This document shows positions 3,904 through 6,446 of a stretch of 6,446 nt of DNA, in pieces. The stretch lies in NCBI GenBank assembly GCA_003452695.1, contig DMNP01000416.1, positions 1 through 6,446 on the forward strand, in the 5' to 3' direction. Numbering within the stretch: the stretch's first letter is position 1; each line of letters begins with the position of its first letter. This stretch comes from Eggerthellaceae bacterium (GTDB taxonomy: Bacteria > Actinomycetota > Coriobacteriia > Coriobacteriales > Eggerthellaceae). The notes under the pieces are model-generated. The model worked only from the letters and a program-made list of their open reading frames with translations. It ran no database searches and was not told where the DNA came from. The translations under genes were made by a program, and so were the position numbers.

Positions 3904-6446
3904 CTATTTCTGGGCGTCGATGGTGCGGCCGGTTTCTGACCAGTTGTTCCAGTCCAGCGCGTTTCCGTCTATCAGGTATTCGCGGAACTGCACCTCGGTC
4001 AGGTCGGGTTCGCTGTCGGTGGTCAGGTAATAGCGCTTGCGGTCGGGGTCTATCGGGCCAAACATCGAATAGCCCGCCCACTGTTCGCGTTGGGTGTATT
4101 CGCTGTAGTCCAACCCCATGGCATCAAGTACCGTTGCCTGCAGGTCCAGGTGGCTTACTGGTTTCTCGTCCACCTTTATGGGCTGTGCGTCCTCCTCGGC
4201 CGACTGCTCGGGTTTCACGAACATGATAGGCGTGCTGGTTTCCTCGATGGGCTCCAGCGTGATGGTCCAATACCCATGGTCGGCCGTGATGATGATGGTC
4301 GTGTTCTCGTACACGCCCAGCTCCTTCAGCTGGTTCACGTATTCGCTGACGATGCGGATGACGCCCTGCGATTGCTTGAACACGTTGGAGTTGTCCTGCC
4401 CGAGGTCGTTCACTTCCTCGTCGTAGTTAAAGGGATAGTGCGATCCCAGCAGATGGATGAAGCGGAAGGCGCCGTCATAGCCGCCCGGTTCCAGCGAAAG
4501 CCCGAAATCGCGCAAGCGGTTGTAGTAGCGGATGTCGTCCATAACGTACACGGTCTCGTCGGGAGCCGTGTCTTCGTTGGCCGAGACCATAGTCTGGTTA
4601 ATCTGGTCGGTGTAGTACCAGAACGCCCATTTCAGCGGCCAGAGAACATCGCGGTACTGGCCCATCTGGTACAACGAGTACAGCGTTCCGCCGAAGTCCA
4701 TCATGCTGTTGGGCAAATCGTGCATGTTCACCGTTTTGCCGGTTACGGCCAGTTGCTCGTTTGCGGGCAGGGAGCTTATGCGCAGCGAATCGGTGTACAG
4801 TCCGATGGAATAGTTGGCATCGTATATCTGCTGCAGATAGGTGCCGCGCGAATAGCGGTTGCGCGTGTACACCGAGAACGGCTCGTCGAAGCTGGGCATC
4901 TGGCCTGTTAGCATTTCGGGAATGGCGAAGCGCGTGGGAATCATGGCCGAGGTGGCGTTCTCGTAGTTCGTGAAGCCGGTCAGGTCCTGCAGCAGGTTCG
5001 GATTCATGTCCAGCACGCGGCTGAGGTATGCCGTGTCGTAGGTGTCCAGTATGAACACGATAACGTTGTGGTTCGGGTTCACCGTGAACAGCTGGTCCTC
5101 GGTCATAACCACCTTGCCACCCGATTGGCCCGCGCCCGCACCCGCGCCGTCGGACGGCGCCACGAGCAGAATGCCAAGGCCCACGGCCTGCACGAGCACC
5201 AGGAACACCGAAAGCACCGCAGCCACGCCTTGCGCGCGACGCGGGCGCAGCAGCGCGAAGACAATGGCAGCCAGTATGACCACCACCCAGACGACGGTCG
5301 ACACCACGCCGATGCCCATAAAGTCGGCCCAGACGATGGTGTTGCCGTCGGCTGCGGGAAGGCCCACGTTCAGCAGAAGCGCTTGCAGATAGGCGCACAG
5401 TCCCACCGCGCACACCACGAGCAGCGCCACGCCGAAACCGCGTCCGCGCAACAACGCCAAGATGGCCGTGATGCCGGCGATAATGCCCAGGTCGGGCAGG
5501 ACCAGCACCCACCACACGTCGCCGACGGAATAGATGAGGTCGGCCGCCGCGCCGGCAACGATTTCCAGCGGCGCGATGAAATAGATGGTAAGGGTGAAGA
5601 ACGCTGCCACGATGGCGCCGTAGATCAGGCGCTCCTTCCACGTGGGCTTGTAGGGCTTTCCGCCGAACAGCTTCCTGCGCTTCTTTGCGGGCGGCTTGCC
5701 CGAGTGCTCCCCTGCTGCAGGAGAGGCAGGCTCGCTTGGCGCGGCGGTGGCAGCGGGCGCGTCGGCCGCGTGTGCGGTTGTGGCCGCGCCTGCGAGAGAA
5801 GGTGCGTCTGCGGGCCCGCTCGCAGGTTCCGCCGCGGGCGCAGATGCGGGCGCAAGGGCGGATGCGCCCGCAGGATCAGGCGCCGGCACGGGCGAATCCG
5901 AGACAAGCATCGTGGGTGAAAGCACCGGTGCGGAAACAGGCGCTGCGGGGCTTTCCGCTTCTGCCGACACGAAAATCTGTTCGGGTTCCGATGAAGCGGG
6001 TGCCACCATGGACCGAGCCGCAGCCATGGACTCGGCCGCCGGTGCGGGAACCGACACGGGCACGGGCACGGGCGAACCGCCGCCTTCCGCGGATGCGGGA
6101 ATCGAAGCAACCTGTTCTCCGGAAGCGGCAGTCGTGGAAACGGAGAGCAGAGCAACCGTGGTGTCGGACGATGCAGCCGCGGGAATGGGAACCGGCGAGA
6201 GTGCAGGCGAATCGCCGCTTGCAGAAGGTGCGGGTATTGCGCTTTCAAACGCAACGGCGCCTTCCGGCTGCGAGGACGCTCCCTCCGCGCGATTCGCGCT
6301 GTCCGTGCGGTGCACGTCGGCCTCGAACGTGCGCCGAGCGTTCTCATCGATGTCCAGCACGCGAAACAGCGTCTTGCGCCCACGGCGCAGCGCCACGCCC
6401 GCCACGGCAGACAGCGCCACCGCCACGCCCGCCACGGCCTGGATGG
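3904..6446 (-). CDS. Membrane sulfatase-fold transferase, LTA synthase / phosphoethanolamine transferase-like (cut by right edge)
   Basis: The frame is open through the right edge, so the N-terminus is missing. Numbering here counts the GTG at 6435 as residue 1. A hydrophobic stretch (up to about 15) ends in RRGRK. An Ala/Pro/Ser-rich segment follows (about 44-246), then KKRRK (251-255) and five predicted membrane helices (about 271-293, 308-329, 334-355, 372-396, 403-426). After a Gly/Ala linker (430-440) comes an alkaline-phosphatase-superfamily catalytic domain (about 455-800). Its candidate active-site residues are D464 (FILDTYD), T501 (PTRFAIPEMLTG), H666 (HLLGSHYPF), D719 and H720 (TADHG). 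T501 lines up with the threonine nucleophile of EptA- and LtaS-type enzymes. The sulfatase formylglycine position, the first residue of C/S-x-P-x-R, is Met498, so sulfate ester hydrolysis is unlikely. Relatives transfer glycerol phosphate or phosphoethanolamine from a lipid donor to an envelope polymer or glycolipid outside the membrane. The actual donor and acceptor are unknown. It is convergent with the regulator and looks unrelated to the methyltransferase module. Confidence 0.85.
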   Translation of the reverse strand, partial: IQAVAGVAVALSAVAGVALRRGRKTLFRVLDIDENARRTFEADVHRTDSANRAEGASSQPEGAVAFESAIPAPSASGDSPALSPVPIPAAASSDTTVALLSVSTTAASGEQVASIPASAEGGGSPVPVPVSVPAPAAESMAAARSMVAPASSEPEQIFVSAEAESPAAPVSAPVLSPTMLVSDSPVPAPDPAGASALAPASAPAAEPASGPADAPSLAGAATTAHAADAPAATAAPSEPASPAAGEHSGKPPAKKRRKLFGGKPYKPTWKERLIYGAIVAAFFTLTIYFIAPLEIVAGAAADLIYSVGDVWWVLVLPDLGIIAGITAILALLRGRGFGVALLVVCAVGLCAYLQALLLNVGLPAADGNTIVWADFMGIGVVSTVVWVVVILAAIVFALLRPRRAQGVAAVLSVFLVLVQAVGLGILLVAPSDGAGAGAGQSGGKVVMTEDQLFTVNPNHNVIVFILDTYDTAYLSRVLDMNPNLLQDLTGFTNYENATSAMIPTRFAIPEMLTGQMPSFDEPFSVYTRNRYSRGTYLQQIYDANYSIGLYTDSLRISSLPANEQLAVTGKTVNMHDLPNSMMDFGGTLYSLYQMGQYRDVLWPLKWAFWYYTDQINQTMVSANEDTAPDETVYVMDDIRYYNRLRDFGLSLEPGGYDGAFRFIHLLGSHYPFNYDEEVNDLGQDNSNVFKQSQGVIRIVSEYVNQLKELGVYENTTIIITADHGYWTITLEPIEETSTPIMFVKPEQSAEEDAQPIKVDEKPVSHLDLQATVLDAMGLDYSEYTQREQWAGYSMFGPIDPDRKRYYLTTDSEPDLTEVQFREYLIDGNALDWNNWSETGRTIDAQK
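5698..6306 (-). repeat. Low-complexity Ala/Pro/Ser-rich coding segment
   Basis: About 200 codons of the membrane transferase gene encode mostly Ala, Pro, Ser, Val and Gly with almost no long hydrophobic run, as expected for a disordered linker. It includes the exact hexamer repeat CACGGG three times on the plus strand (6055-6072), which gives Pro-Val-Pro-Val-Pro-Val. Such sequence is prone to length change by slippage, although the frame is kept throughout. Confidence 0.75.
6391..6438. repeat. 18-bp direct repeat, 30-bp period, at the right edge
   Basis: CGCCACGCCCGCCACGGC occurs at 6391-6408 and again at 6421-6438. Being spaced by ten codons, both copies are in the same frame of the membrane transferase and encode AVAGVA each time, within the hydrophobic stretch before RRGRK. 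It may be the end of a longer tandem array beyond the window, or a local duplication in a membrane helix. Confidence 0.7.

Noticed and set aside
4090..4911. Plus-strand open frame of 273 codons opposite the catalytic domain of the membrane transferase
   Set aside because: High G/C at third positions leaves this opposite frame open; the product is His/Val-rich without motifs, while the other strand has clear active-site motifs.
5068..5919. Plus-strand open frame of 283 codons with Arg/His-rich product
   Set aside because: It is a composition artefact opposite the helices and Ala/Pro-rich segment, with no domain or start signal.
6433..6435. GTG as the start codon of the membrane transferase
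   Set aside because: The frame continues open to the window edge (GCC, CAG, ATC upstream) and the GTG sits inside a repeated hydrophobic stretch without a ribosome site, so the gene most likely begins outside.
3904..6446. True sulfatase with formylglycine active site
   Set aside because: The formylglycine Cys/Ser position of the C/S-x-P-x-R motif is Met498; T501 fits a threonine-type phospho-transferase instead.

Overview
The window is G+C-rich with strong G/C preference at third codon positions. It carries four protein genes and no RNA genes, CRISPR array or insertion sequence. The gene families suggest a high-GC gut-type anaerobe, most plausibly an Eggerthellaceae-like actinobacterium (Coriobacteriia). 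Those families are a URO-D-type corrinoid methyltransferase homologue, a divergent PucR/CdaR-type regulator with its own sensor-like N-terminus, a Bcr/CflA drug transporter and an LTA-synthase-like membrane enzyme. The placement is inferred from the protein families and base composition; no taxonomic marker is present.

Layout from left to right: (1) the first half of a Bcr/CflA-type MFS transporter on the minus strand, cut by the left edge; (2) a junction with a perfect 15-bp hairpin next to an extended -10 promoter that may give a leaderless transporter mRNA; (3) a complete minus-strand gene of 350 codons for a URO-D-superfamily methyltransferase; (4) a 160-bp divergent control region with a perfect 17-bp palindrome on the -10 box of the next gene; (5) a complete plus-strand gene of 546 codons for a PucR/CdaR-type regulator; (6) a 307-bp gap holding a good intrinsic terminator for the regulator; (7) a minus-strand gene, cut by the right edge, for a polytopic alkaline-phosphatase-superfamily transferase (LTA synthase or phosphoethanolamine transferase type) with a roughly 200-residue Ala/Pro/Ser-rich segment.

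Genes 1, 3 and 5 look like one local module. The regulator probably controls the divergent methyltransferase gene and itself through the shared control region. The transporter follows the methyltransferase on the same strand and could move its substrate or product, but it appears to have its own promoter. The corrinoid protein, second methyltransferase and reductive activator expected for such an enzyme are not in the window. The membrane transferase at the right is separate, convergent with the regulator, and probably belongs to envelope polymer synthesis. The most interesting points are the altered metal-site motif of the methyltransferase, the palindrome on the -10 box, the possible leaderless transporter mRNA, and the apparently cytoplasmic low-complexity loop of the membrane transferase. 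I see no clear case for a wholly new system.
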